Below, piece by piece: positions 24,610-32,992 of a DNA stretch of 64,000 nt; position 1 is the stretch's first letter, and each line of letters opens with the position of its first letter. The notes below the pieces were generated by a model, which was not told where the DNA came from, made no database searches, and was given only the letters and a program-made list of their open reading frames with translations. The stretch is from SZUA-365 sp964635845 (GTDB taxonomy: Bacteria > Bacteroidota > Ignavibacteria > SZUA-365): the NCBI GenBank assembly GCA_964635845.1, contig CAZWNO010000006.1, forward strand, positions 14,438 to 78,437. Direction: 5' to 3'. The translations under genes and the position numbers were made by a program.

Positions 24610-26445
24610 CTACTCCACCGTGACGCTCTTGGCGAGGTTCCGCGGCTGATCGACGTCGCAGCCCCGGCTCACGGCGATATAGTACGCGAGCAGCTGCAGC
24701 GGAATGCTGGTCAGCAGCGGCGTCAGGAAATCGACGGTGCGGGGAATACAGATCGTGTGATCCGCCATGCTGCTGATCACGTCGTCCTCGTGGTTGACGA
24801 TGGCGATCACCTGTCCGCGCCGGGCCTTCACTTCCTGGATGTTGCTGATGATCTTCTCGTGGACGCGGTCCTGCGGCGCGATGAACACCACGGGCATGTT
24901 TTCGTCGATCAGAGCGATGGGACCGTGCTTCATCTCCGCCGCGGCGTATCCTTCGGCATGGATGTACGAGATTTCCTTCAGCTTCAGCGCGCCTTCCAGG
25001 GCCGCCGGGAAGTTGTAGCCGCGGCCGAGGTACAGGGCGTTGTTGACGTGGGCGTATGTTCGTGCCAGGTCCCGGATCGCCGAAGTGTCCCGGAGAATCT
25101 CGGAGACCTTCCCGGGAATGCGGAGCAGTTCGGCCGCGAACTGTTTTCCCTCGTCGATGCTGATGAAGCCGCGGTTGCGGCCGAGCATGAGCGTCAGCAG
25201 CGAGAGCGCCACGAGCTGCGAGGTGAAGGCCTTGGTGGATGCCACGCCGATCTCGGGTCCGGCGTGAATGAAGACGCCGGCATGGGTTTCGCGCGCAATC
25301 GTGCTGCCGACGACATTGCAGATGCCGATGACGGTGGCGCCGCGCTTCTTGGCCTCGCGCAGCGCGGCGAGCGTGTCGGCTGTCTCCCCGCTCTGGCTGA
25401 TGACGATCACCACGTCGTCTTCATGGATGATCGGATCGCGGTAGCGGAATTCCGAGGCGTATTCGACCTCGACGGGAATGCGGGCGTAGTGCTCGAGCAT
25501 GTACTCGCCGACGAGCCCCGCGTGCCAGGACGTGCCGCAGGCCGTGATGATTATGCGGCGGGCGTTGTTGAGCACCGGCATGACTTCCCGGAGTCCACCC
25601 AGCTTCGCGGTACCCTTCTCGGAGATCAGGCGGCCGCGCATGGAATCCATGATGGTCTGTGCCTGTTCGTGGATTTCCTTCAGCATGAAATGCTCGAAGC
25701 CGCCCTTTTCGATCTGCTCGATGTCGTAGGTGATCAGCTCGATCTCGTGCTCGACGATTTCGTCGCCGAGCGTCTTGACCTCGTACCCGTCGCGGGTGAT
25801 CGTGGCGACGTCGTCGTCCTCGAGAAAGATCACCTGGCGCGTATGGCCCACGATGGCGGAGGCGTCCGAGGCGATGAAGTACTCGCCGTCGTTGATGCCA
25901 AGCACCAGCGGACTCCCCCTCCTTGCGGCGATCAGCTTGTCGGGTTCGCGGTTCGAGAGCACCACGAGACCGAAGGTACCGTCCACCTCGTGCAGGGCGA
26001 GGCGCACGGATTGCTCGAGGTCGTGGGTGATCTCGTAGAACGCGGAGATCAGCTGGACGAGCGCTTCGGTGTCGGTGTCGGTGTGGAAGGTGACGCCGTC
26101 GCGTTCGAGGCGCCGCCTGATGGCGGCATGGTTCTCGATGATGCCGTTGTGCACCAGCGCGATCGTGCCGGTCTGATCCACATGCGGGTGAGCGTTGACG
26201 TCGTTCGGTTCGCCATGCGTCGCCCAGCGCGTATGGCCTATGCCGATCGTGGCATGCTGCGGATGCATCTCCACCAGCGTTTCGAGATCCGAGACCTTCC
26301 CCGCGCGCTTGAGTATGCTGACCGCGTGGTCGGTCAGGATGGCGAGTCCCGCCGAGTCGTATCCGCGGTATTCGAGACGTTTCAGCCCGTCAATGACGAT
26401 CGGCGTGACTTCCCGGAAGCCGATGTATCCGACGATTCCGCACAT
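24610..26445 (-). CDS. glmS: Glutamine--fructose-6-phosphate aminotransferase (isomerising)
   Basis: 611 aa from MCGIVGYIG. Cys2 is the glutaminase nucleophile and fixes the start at 26445, although the frame is open upstream. N-terminal class II glutamine amidotransferase domain (HTRWATHGEPN, about residues 1-230), then two SIS sugar-isomerase domains (ACGTSWHAG, SQSGETADTLAAL, GRGYNFPAALEGALKLKE). The C-terminus ends DQPRNLAKSVTVE as in the family. It catalyses the first step of UDP-GlcNAc synthesis for peptidoglycan and lipopolysaccharide. Confidence 0.97.
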   Translation of the reverse strand: MCGIVGYIGFREVTPIVIDGLKRLEYRGYDSAGLAILTDHAVSILKRAGKVSDLETLVEMHPQHATIGIGHTRWATHGEPNDVNAHPHVDQTGTIALVHNGIIENHAAIRRRLERDGVTFHTDTDTEALVQLISAFYEITHDLEQSVRLALHEVDGTFGLVVLSNREPDKLIAARRGSPLVLGINDGEYFIASDASAIVGHTRQVIFLEDDDVATITRDGYEVKTLGDEIVEHEIELITYDIEQIEKGGFEHFMLKEIHEQAQTIMDSMRGRLISEKGTAKLGGLREVMPVLNNARRIIITACGTSWHAGLVGEYMLEHYARIPVEVEYASEFRYRDPIIHEDDVVIVISQSGETADTLAALREAKKRGATVIGICNVVGSTIARETHAGVFIHAGPEIGVASTKAFTSQLVALSLLTLMLGRNRGFISIDEGKQFAAELLRIPGKVSEILRDTSAIRDLARTYAHVNNALYLGRGYNFPAALEGALKLKEISYIHAEGYAAAEMKHGPIALIDENMPVVFIAPQDRVHEKIISNIQEVKARRGQVIAIVNHEDDVISSMADHTICIPRTVDFLTPLLTSIPLQLLAYYIAVSRGCDVDQPRNLAKSVTVE

Positions 26446-26572
26446 ATCGTAACAAATCCTTGTTTTCGATGTTTTACGTGTGATTTCCGCGCCGCAGCAG
26501 CGGAAGAAAAACATGGTCCGATCAATGAACTTAGTATCCGTACGCATCAATAACAAGGAGATGGCAGGGTGC

Positions 26573-26599
26573 AAAATCCTGCCCTTGCGGAGGTGAAAC
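26573..26599 (+). repeat. 27-bp direct repeat, copy 1
   Basis: Identical over 27 bases to 28859-28885, beginning AAAATCCTGCCC and ending GGAGGTGAAAC. Weaker similarity continues for about 25 bases. It lies about 340 bases upstream of the first dockerin-T9SS gene. Confidence 0.85.
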
Positions 26600-26829
26600 A
26601 CTCGTTATCGCTTTCGCGGACGCACGAGCACGAGAAGAAATCGTTCGGTCCAAAATCGGAATTCACGGCGGCGTTGCGCTCATCGCGATCCGATCAGCAC
26701 CTCAAGGAGCGTTCCATCCAGCAGGTTGATGCGGCGCCGGTGTATGCCTGAGGATTTCGCATCGATCCGCTCGATCACCTGAGTCCGATCAGCCGTGAGA
26801 TGCCGCGAGACAGGAGATTTCGCCGCCCC

Positions 26830-26858
26830 TTGACATAATTAACATAAATATGTACTTT
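26830..26858 (+). promoter_or_regulatory. Candidate promoter of the first dockerin-T9SS gene
   Basis: TTGACA (26830-26835), 17-base spacer, TACTTT (26853-26858) in an AT-rich pocket. The gene starts 80 bases downstream with GAGGAGG before ATG 26938. Confidence 0.55.
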
Positions 26859-26937
26859 TATCTGCAATTAACTCGAAATACGCTTTTTCCCGGAATTCGC
26901 AATGTTCAACCTATTGCCCACAGGGCGAGGAGGCGTC

Positions 26938-28779
26938 ATGAAGTATTGTGGATCGTTGTTCGTTATTCTTTTCTTCGCTGCTTCGGTCGGCGTGGTGCGG
27001 GCACAGGGTGTCTCCACTCATGATTATGCGCCGAAATCGGCCCCGACCGGTGTGATCGTTCAAGGAACGGACGATGCAGCGAGTACCCGATCGGCTCCCG
27101 AGAGCATGTCCAAGGCTGCCGCGACACTCAATATTCCCCCGGTCGTCATCATTCCCAACATCGATGGCGTGATCTCTCCCGGTGAGTGGAGCGATGCGGT
27201 CCAGCTGTTTCCCGGCCAGGTGACCGGCACAAACAATACGGCGTGGATGAAGATCGACGCCTGTTACCTCCATATCGGGGCGATCATCAACAGCACGTTG
27301 TACAATCCGCCAACGTACAATCCCGATGCGACAATGCTGAATCTCTGGTTCGACCTCGATCGGGACGGGACCTGGGATCTGACCGGTAATCTCGACGGGA
27401 ATATCGCCCTGCCCGCGCCGGCCTGGCATTATCCCCCGAACACCGCAGCTTTCGGGTATCCCGGTCTGGGCGGTGATTGGGCGCTCAGCGGGGGTCGCCT
27501 CAGATACTTCCGGCCTTGGTATACCGATGGCGCTGTCATTCCGACCAATCAGATCATCGTCCGCAGAACCTGGCCAACCATATTCGAATGCCATGTGGAG
27601 GCGTCCATCGATTACAGGACTAGCCCCCTGCGTCTCACGGGCGGCACACTCTTCAACATGCGCATGCATTGGTATCATGGGTATTACGATCTGCTGGGAA
27701 ACGGAACAGTCACGATCATGGCGCAGTGGCCGACCGTTAATACGGCAGCATATTTCACCGGACCGCTGCCCTCCGAACTCGTCGACGTCCTGCCGGCAAA
27801 TGTTGTTGCGCCCCCGGATGTTTTCGATCTCACGAGCGTCGATATTCAGGACAATCCGGTATTCCATTCCAAGGCGTTCAACATCGGCGAGAACATGAAT
27901 GTGGAGGTGCAATACGTCTCCACCGCGCCGCCCACGACCTCGCCGTATATCGTCAACATATACGGACCGCATCCGTCCACCGCGCTTTACGCCTCATATA
28001 ACGGAACCGTGCAGGCCACCCAGCCAAGCGGCACAGCTCTCATTCCGATTCTTGTGAATCTGCCTGTCGGCTTCTATCGCGTGGAGATCATCGTGGACGA
28101 TCCCTGGGTCTGCGGTGTGTTCAGAATTCCTGAATACGCCAATATTCTCGTACTCCAGCCCGGACAGATCCCTTGCACGGTCTGGCCTGGAGACGTGAAT
28201 ACCGATGGTCTCGTGAACTACGGCGACCGTGCCTCGCTCAACAGGTATATCTATAACGCCAACCTTGATCACATGTGGCTCTTTGGCCCCGGGCGTCTTG
28301 CCCCCCATTTCCCCGATCTGCTCGCCGAATTCGAATGGATCGGCCAGGCAGCCGCTCCCTGGTACACGCCCGAGGGATGCCACATGGATGCCGACGGCAA
28401 CGGCAACGTCAACAACTTTGACTACATCGCTGTCAAGATCAACTGGCTGAAGAGCACCGGATCCGGCGGGCCGAAGGATGGGCAGGCAGGGCTGCCAAAA
28501 TATTTCCACATAGGACAGAATTACCCAAATCCTTTCAATCCCTCGACCACCCTTCAGATCGATCTACCGGAACGTTCGCATGTTCAAATCGTCGTGGTCG
28601 ACGCTTTGGGGAGAACCGTCGCGAACCTCATGGACAATGAAATGATCGCGGGCAGCCATGCTGTCACCTTCAAGGCCGACGGTCTTGCCACGGGGACCTA
28701 TCTTGCCACGGCCGTGATGACGGGGCTGGAATCCGGCGCCGTCTACACACAAGCCGTGTCCATGTCCTTGCTGAAATAA
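26938..28779 (+). CDS. Dockerin-like T9SS protein 1 with CBM9/DOMON-like N-terminal module
   Basis: 613 aa. Start at 26938 is fixed by GAGGAGG four bases upstream; an earlier ATG at 26902 lacks one. Signal peptide to about VVRAQG. The N-terminal module begins NIDGVISPGEWSDAV, the usual opening of CBM9/DOMON-like ligand-binding domains. An Ig-like domain follows (about 300-410), then two dockerin-type EF-hand loops (DVNTDGLVNYGD at about 419; DADGNGNVNNFD at about 484). The tail is type A (NYPNPFNPSTTL; LATGTYLATAVM). Cysteines precede each loop (CTVWPGD, GCHMD). Expected on the cell surface via T9SS. It is the most divergent of the four paralogues. Confidence 0.85.
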   Translation: MKYCGSLFVILFFAASVGVVRAQGVSTHDYAPKSAPTGVIVQGTDDAASTRSAPESMSKAAATLNIPPVVIIPNIDGVISPGEWSDAVQLFPGQVTGTNNTAWMKIDACYLHIGAIINSTLYNPPTYNPDATMLNLWFDLDRDGTWDLTGNLDGNIALPAPAWHYPPNTAAFGYPGLGGDWALSGGRLRYFRPWYTDGAVIPTNQIIVRRTWPTIFECHVEASIDYRTSPLRLTGGTLFNMRMHWYHGYYDLLGNGTVTIMAQWPTVNTAAYFTGPLPSELVDVLPANVVAPPDVFDLTSVDIQDNPVFHSKAFNIGENMNVEVQYVSTAPPTTSPYIVNIYGPHPSTALYASYNGTVQATQPSGTALIPILVNLPVGFYRVEIIVDDPWVCGVFRIPEYANILVLQPGQIPCTVWPGDVNTDGLVNYGDRASLNRYIYNANLDHMWLFGPGRLAPHFPDLLAEFEWIGQAAAPWYTPEGCHMDADGNGNVNNFDYIAVKINWLKSTGSGGPKDGQAGLPKYFHIGQNYPNPFNPSTTLQIDLPERSHVQIVVVDALGRTVANLMDNEMIAGSHAVTFKADGLATGTYLATAVMTGLESGAVYTQAVSMSLLK

Positions 28780-28802
28780 CGGGCTTTCTGGATCCTAAAT
28801 CC

Positions 28803-28832
28803 ACGGGGCTGCCCTCCAAACGGGCAGCCCCG
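28803..28832 (+). terminator. Hairpin after dockerin-T9SS gene 1
   Basis: Ten-base perfect stem GGGGCTGCCC/GGGCAGCCCC with a 7-base loop, 25 bases after the stop. There is no T-run, so termination efficiency is uncertain. Confidence 0.55.
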
Positions 28833-28858
28833 TCTAGTCAGGGCTCGAAGTGGGGGGT

Positions 28859-28885
28859 AAAATCCTGCCCTTGCGGAGGTGAAAC
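28859..28885 (+). repeat. 27-bp direct repeat, copy 2
   Basis: Second identical copy of the 26573-26599 repeat, here directly after the hairpin of gene 1 and about 260 bases upstream of dockerin-T9SS gene 2. The following about 180 bases hold no recognisable gene. Confidence 0.85.
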
Positions 28886-29044
28886 CTTCGGTACTTGCTT
28901 GCGTAGACGCGCACGTCAGTCTGACGTCCTACTTCTTCGAAACAACGTCCCCCCTCGTGATATTCAGCATCGGGATCACGATTCGTACTTGGAGGCATCG
29001 GGTGATGGCCGAGTGTAACTACTTCACTTTACACGTGTTCCTGC

Positions 29045-29077
29045 TTGTGTATTTTCCCTGCCTTGCGAGTAACTTTG
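29045..29077 (+). promoter_or_regulatory. Candidate promoter of dockerin-T9SS gene 2
   Basis: TTG at 29045-29047 and TAACTTTG at 29070-29077 (exact TAnnTTTG) with a 22-base spacer. The ATG is 65 bases downstream with a GGAGG site. Confidence 0.45.
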
Positions 29078-29141
29078 ATATTGCCAGGTTCTGCTATTTC
29101 GCTTCGCGCGCGACTGTCCTCAATACATCCACGGAGGTTTC

Positions 29142-30863
29142 ATGAAACATGTCACATTTCCCGTGAACGGAATCCGGATTGTCCTGATTCTGTTCTTCTG
29201 CTGGCTGATCCTGCCGACCGGCGGCTTCGCCCAGGATCCCCGTCCGGAACTGATGTATTTCCGCTTCGACGAACCGGGCCAGCCGGTCACGCCGAACCGG
29301 GCGAATCCCGCGACCGCCGTCACACCGCAGGGCACGCTGATCGGAGCGCAGACCATGGGGCAGGTCGGCCAGTTCGGCTCGGCGCTGATCGGCACCGGAA
29401 GCGGTACGGGCTCGGATTATGTCCACACTGGATGGTCGACAAACCTCGGTACCAACAGCTGGACTTTGTCGTTCTGGATCAATAATGTCGGCGGATCCAC
29501 ATTCGGCTATTACTGGGGAGATGCATCCGCCGGATCCTTCCGCTGCTTCAATGCAGGCGCCGCGGGCAACAATAATCTTACGATGCGTGGCCCCTTCTCG
29601 AACGTCGATGTCACTGGTGTGGCACCCGGTCCGACTGTCGTGCACTTCGTGCGCGATTCTCCGGGAGGTACGATCAAGGCCTACAAAAACGGCGTACTCG
29701 TCAATACGGTCGCGGTCGGTTCGTCGATCGCCATCAATGGATCGGGCGGGCAGTTCTGGATCGGTGCGTACAGCGGCGGCGGCGGCACTGGAAGCATGCC
29801 GGCAAACGCTCTTCTCGATGAGTTCCGACTCTACAATCGCGCACTGTCGGCTCAGGAGATCGCCGATACCTGGAACCGCGACGTCGATTGCTTCTTCCCC
29901 GAAGGCACCATGAAATACGAATTGCTGGACGGGAATCTCCAGCCGACGACCTTTGTCCAGGTCCCGGGGATTCTCAATCTCAAGTATACCGTGACCTTCC
30001 CCACAGGCGCGGCGAACGTGGGCATCACGCTCAACCTGCGCAATGTCATCACCGATGCGATCGTGTTCACGCACAGCTTCACGGCGAGCAAGCAGGCCGG
30101 GCAGCCGCTCAACGGCATCGAGACCATCCCGATACCGCCGAATGTCCCCTCGGGGTACATGCGCGCCGAGGTCATATTCAACAATATGAACAGCTGTGAT
30201 GTCTACACGGATTACATCGCCGAATCCTCCACGCTGCTCCTGCTCCCGCCGGGCGCGCAGATGTGCATCGTCTGGCCGGGCGACGTCGATAACAACAATC
30301 TCGTCAACTACACAGACCGGGCGGCGCTGAACAGGTACATCTACGACGCCAATCTCCGCAGCAGCTGGCTGCAGGGTCCGACCCGCTTCAGCGTGACCGG
30401 TGGTCTCGACTACATCGCGTGGAAAGCGCAGCCCGCCGCTCCGTGGCAGACGCCCGAGGGCTGCTACATGGACACCGACGGCAACGGTGTGATCAACAAC
30501 TTCGACTACATCGCCATCAAACTGAACTGGCTGCGCACGCATGGCGGCACGCCTCCCAAGCAGTCTGTCGGATTCTCGGCGCTGTCATTCGACATGGATC
30601 AGAACTACCCGAATCCCTTCAACCCGGCGACAAGCATACGCTACGCCGTGCCCGAGCCCAGCCAGGTGCGCCTGGTCGTGACCGACATGCTCGGACGCGA
30701 GATCGCCACGCTCGTCGATGGACGCATTGAAGCAGGCGTGCACATCGCGGAATTCAATGCCTCGAAGCTCGGATCCGGGAACTATATCGCCACGGTCAGC
30801 ATGACCGGCATCGAGAGCGGGCTCACCTTCTCCAAGTCGATGCGGATGACAATGAACAAATAA
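29142..30863 (+). CDS. Dockerin-like T9SS protein 2 with LamG/concanavalin-like N-terminal module
   Basis: 573 aa. Signal peptide to about GGFAQ. Residues about 30-245 form a LamG-type lectin fold (FRFDEPGQ at the start, WTLSFWINNVG, IKAYKNGVLVNT, LLDEFRLYNRALSAQEI near the end), a carbohydrate/ligand-binding jelly roll. An Ig-like domain (about 255-370) leads to the dockerin-like pair (DVDNNNLVNYTD at about 381; DTDGNGVINNFD at about 444) and a tail almost identical to genes 3 and 4 (FSALSFDMDQNYPNPFNPAT). Loop 1 has Asn at position 5, so its calcium affinity may differ. Confidence 0.87.
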   Translation: MKHVTFPVNGIRIVLILFFCWLILPTGGFAQDPRPELMYFRFDEPGQPVTPNRANPATAVTPQGTLIGAQTMGQVGQFGSALIGTGSGTGSDYVHTGWSTNLGTNSWTLSFWINNVGGSTFGYYWGDASAGSFRCFNAGAAGNNNLTMRGPFSNVDVTGVAPGPTVVHFVRDSPGGTIKAYKNGVLVNTVAVGSSIAINGSGGQFWIGAYSGGGGTGSMPANALLDEFRLYNRALSAQEIADTWNRDVDCFFPEGTMKYELLDGNLQPTTFVQVPGILNLKYTVTFPTGAANVGITLNLRNVITDAIVFTHSFTASKQAGQPLNGIETIPIPPNVPSGYMRAEVIFNNMNSCDVYTDYIAESSTLLLLPPGAQMCIVWPGDVDNNNLVNYTDRAALNRYIYDANLRSSWLQGPTRFSVTGGLDYIAWKAQPAAPWQTPEGCYMDTDGNGVINNFDYIAIKLNWLRTHGGTPPKQSVGFSALSFDMDQNYPNPFNPATSIRYAVPEPSQVRLVVTDMLGREIATLVDGRIEAGVHIAEFNASKLGSGNYIATVSMTGIESGLTFSKSMRMTMNK

Positions 30864-30897
30864 AAGAAAAAGAAGGTCATACTTTTTTACCCCGATG

Positions 30898-30923
30898 GGC
30901 CGGCATCTCGCCGGCCTTTTTTT
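30898..30923 (+). terminator. Intrinsic terminator of dockerin-T9SS gene 2
   Basis: GGCCGGC/GCCGGCC stem followed by seven T, 35 bases past the stop. Confidence 0.88.
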
Positions 30924-31063
30924 GTTATCATGGAAAAAAAGAAATGTGAGCTTTTTTCGCATGATACGCGGCGGAGTCCGTCAGACGGGCGAGGAAGCCG
31001 CCGTGATACGATACGATCGCGCAAGGCCGGGCAGTTCATTACCATCATCACCGGAGGTTTGTC

Positions 31064-32761
31064 ATGAATAACTTCACATACAGTTTTCGAGCGGCGCTTG
31101 TCGCCCTGCTGGTCATCGCGGGCTTCTGGACCGCGGAAGCCCAGGTTTCCGCACTGCCCTTCCAGCAGTATATGGGCACGTATGCGCCGCTGGTCGGCGG
31201 GACCGCTGTCGGTGCGCCCACCGGCAGCTATGACGATGGCTACTGGCAGATCCCCATCGGCTTTTCCTTCCCGTTCAACGGGCAGAATTTCACTGTGTGC
31301 TACCCCGGCACGAACGGGTACGTCGCGCTCGGTGCAGGGACGACGATCATCGGCAATGCGCTGAACTATTCATTCGCCGGACGCGCCGGTGTCCTTTCTC
31401 CCTACAATTTTGATTCCGAGGTCCTGTCGGGTTCGCCCATCACGTACCAGGTCAGCGGCGTCGCGCCGAACCGCGTGCTCACCATCCAGTATTCGAACAT
31501 CCAGTACTGGACAAATCCGGTGGGATCGAATCACAATTATCAGGTCAAGCTCTACGAGACTTCTGGGATGATCGAATTCGTGTACGGAAGCTGCGCCGCG
31601 GTGGCCAACCGCACGGTGTATGTCGGCGTCGCCGCCGCGCCCGTCGACTACCAACGCCGCATCGCGCGTGTGGGTGTCAATACTTGGGCCACGTCCACGC
31701 CCGAAACCGGAAATCCGAATGCGTACTCGGATCTCACACCGGCCTTCGCTCCGCCCTCGGGTCTGACGTACCGCTTCGGATGCTACGTCCCCGACGGGAT
31801 CGCGTCCGCATCCGTTTCCGATGCGATCGGAAATCCCCAGGCCTTTTTCTACACGCCCGGGAGCATCACCGTCAACTACAGCGTGACCTATCCGCAGAAC
31901 GTCTCCTACGACATTCCCATCACCGTGGATTTCTACCGCGTGGGCGACGCCTCCGGAATCCCTGCCTACTCCGAGAGCTTCGTCGCCCAGAAGCCGCTGG
32001 GTGACCTGAATGATTCGCGCACGATGAACATCAGCCTGCCCGTCGGTTACTACAACATCGAAGTGACGTTCTCGGTCTACAACAACTGCCTCTTCTACGA
32101 GGAGACGAAGGTAAAGACCTCCACGCTCTTCATCCAGCCTGGCACGGAGTTGTGCGAAGTCTGGCCGGGAGACACCGACAACGACGGCGTGGTCAACTAC
32201 GGCGACCGGGCAGCGCTGAACAAGTACATCTACAATGCCAACATGCGTCCGCTGTGGCTGCAGGGTCCCGCCCGCTACCTCGCCGCGGCGGAGACGAATC
32301 CGCTCGCGTATCTCGAATGGACTCCCCAGGCCTCGATCCCCTGGAACACTCCGGACGGCTGCTTCAAGGATACGGACGGCAACGGTGAGATCAACAACTT
32401 CGATTACATCGCGATCAAGCTCAACTGGCTGCGTGACGCCGGATCGGTCGAATTGAAGAACACGGCGAAATTCTCGGCGCTCTCATTCGACATGGATCAG
32501 AATTACCCGAATCCCTTCAATCCGGCGACCAGCATCCGCTACGCGGTGCCCGAGCCCAGCCAGGTGCGCCTGGTGGTGACCGACATGCTCGGCCGCACCG
32601 TGGCCACGATCGTCGACGGCAATGTCGAAGCCGGCGTGCACAGCGCGACCTTCGACGCCACGAGTCTGACCTCGGGCATCTACATTGCGCTGGTCAGGAT
32701 GACGGGTCTCGAATCCGGTCTGACGTTTGCGAAAACCGTCAAGATGACTCTGTCGAAATAA
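31064..32761 (+). CDS. Dockerin-like T9SS protein 3 with unrecognised beta-sandwich N-terminal module
   Basis: 565 aa with signal peptide to about AEAQ. Residues about 30-225 form a beta-rich module (IPIGFSFPFNGQNFTVCYPG, YVALGAGTTI, VYVGVAAAPVDYQRRIARV) of a type seen in T9SS surface proteins; I cannot name it. The shared chassis follows: Ig-like domain about 235-360, loop 1 DTDNDGVVNYGD (about 370), loop 2 DTDGNGEINNFD (about 436), conserved Cys before each loop, and the tail with NYPNPFNPAT. Preceded by GGAGG at a good distance; own terminator follows. Confidence 0.85.
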   Translation: MNNFTYSFRAALVALLVIAGFWTAEAQVSALPFQQYMGTYAPLVGGTAVGAPTGSYDDGYWQIPIGFSFPFNGQNFTVCYPGTNGYVALGAGTTIIGNALNYSFAGRAGVLSPYNFDSEVLSGSPITYQVSGVAPNRVLTIQYSNIQYWTNPVGSNHNYQVKLYETSGMIEFVYGSCAAVANRTVYVGVAAAPVDYQRRIARVGVNTWATSTPETGNPNAYSDLTPAFAPPSGLTYRFGCYVPDGIASASVSDAIGNPQAFFYTPGSITVNYSVTYPQNVSYDIPITVDFYRVGDASGIPAYSESFVAQKPLGDLNDSRTMNISLPVGYYNIEVTFSVYNNCLFYEETKVKTSTLFIQPGTELCEVWPGDTDNDGVVNYGDRAALNKYIYNANMRPLWLQGPARYLAAAETNPLAYLEWTPQASIPWNTPDGCFKDTDGNGEINNFDYIAIKLNWLRDAGSVELKNTAKFSALSFDMDQNYPNPFNPATSIRYAVPEPSQVRLVVTDMLGRTVATIVDGNVEAGVHSATFDATSLTSGIYIALVRMTGLESGLTFAKTVKMTLSK

Positions 32762-32820
32762 TACTGTCCGTGGGACTTCGCCGCGGTGAGATCCGCGGTG
32801 CAGTCCCACGATTCAGATGG

Positions 32821-32848
32821 AATCCCGCCGGAAACGGCGGGATTTTTT
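32821..32848 (+). terminator. Intrinsic terminator of dockerin-T9SS gene 3
   Basis: AATCCCGCC/GGCGGGATT stem with GGAAAC-type loop followed by TTTTTT. A second, longer hairpin (GTGGGACT...AGTCCCAC, 32769-32811) lies just before it. Confidence 0.88.
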
Positions 32849-32992
32849 ATGGAGTACCGTGTCCGATCGATGGCGTGCCTTCATTGGTGTCAACGCGGAT
32901 CGAAATTGCTTTTCGTCATAACGCGGATTATATTCTCTTGAATTCTGATTTTTCACATTTTGTCTCGTCTCTTTATCATCCAGGAGAACACG

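Larger units (their letters stand above)
26446..26937. other. Divergent intergenic region between glmS and the first dockerin-T9SS gene
   Basis: About 490 bases without a convincing gene. It contains one copy of the 27-bp repeat (26573-26599; GGCAGG/CCTGCC could form a small stem around its left end), then about 220 bases in which I see nothing, then the candidate promoter at 26830-26858. Confidence 0.5.

Noticed and set aside
21630..26553. Long open frames on the plus strand opposite the FG-GAP, NadA and GlmS genes
   Set aside because: GC-rich codon bias opens the antisense frames; they have Arg/His/Val-rich composition, while the minus-strand products have clear domains.
26446..26570. glmS ribozyme
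   Set aside because: Known mainly from Gram-positive bacteria, and the short leader shows none of its conserved core that I can identify.
26569..26751. 60-codon frame upstream of the first dockerin-T9SS gene
   Set aside because: Its start lies in the 27-bp repeat, no ribosome-binding site or recognisable sequence, and the downstream promoter and start are better supported.
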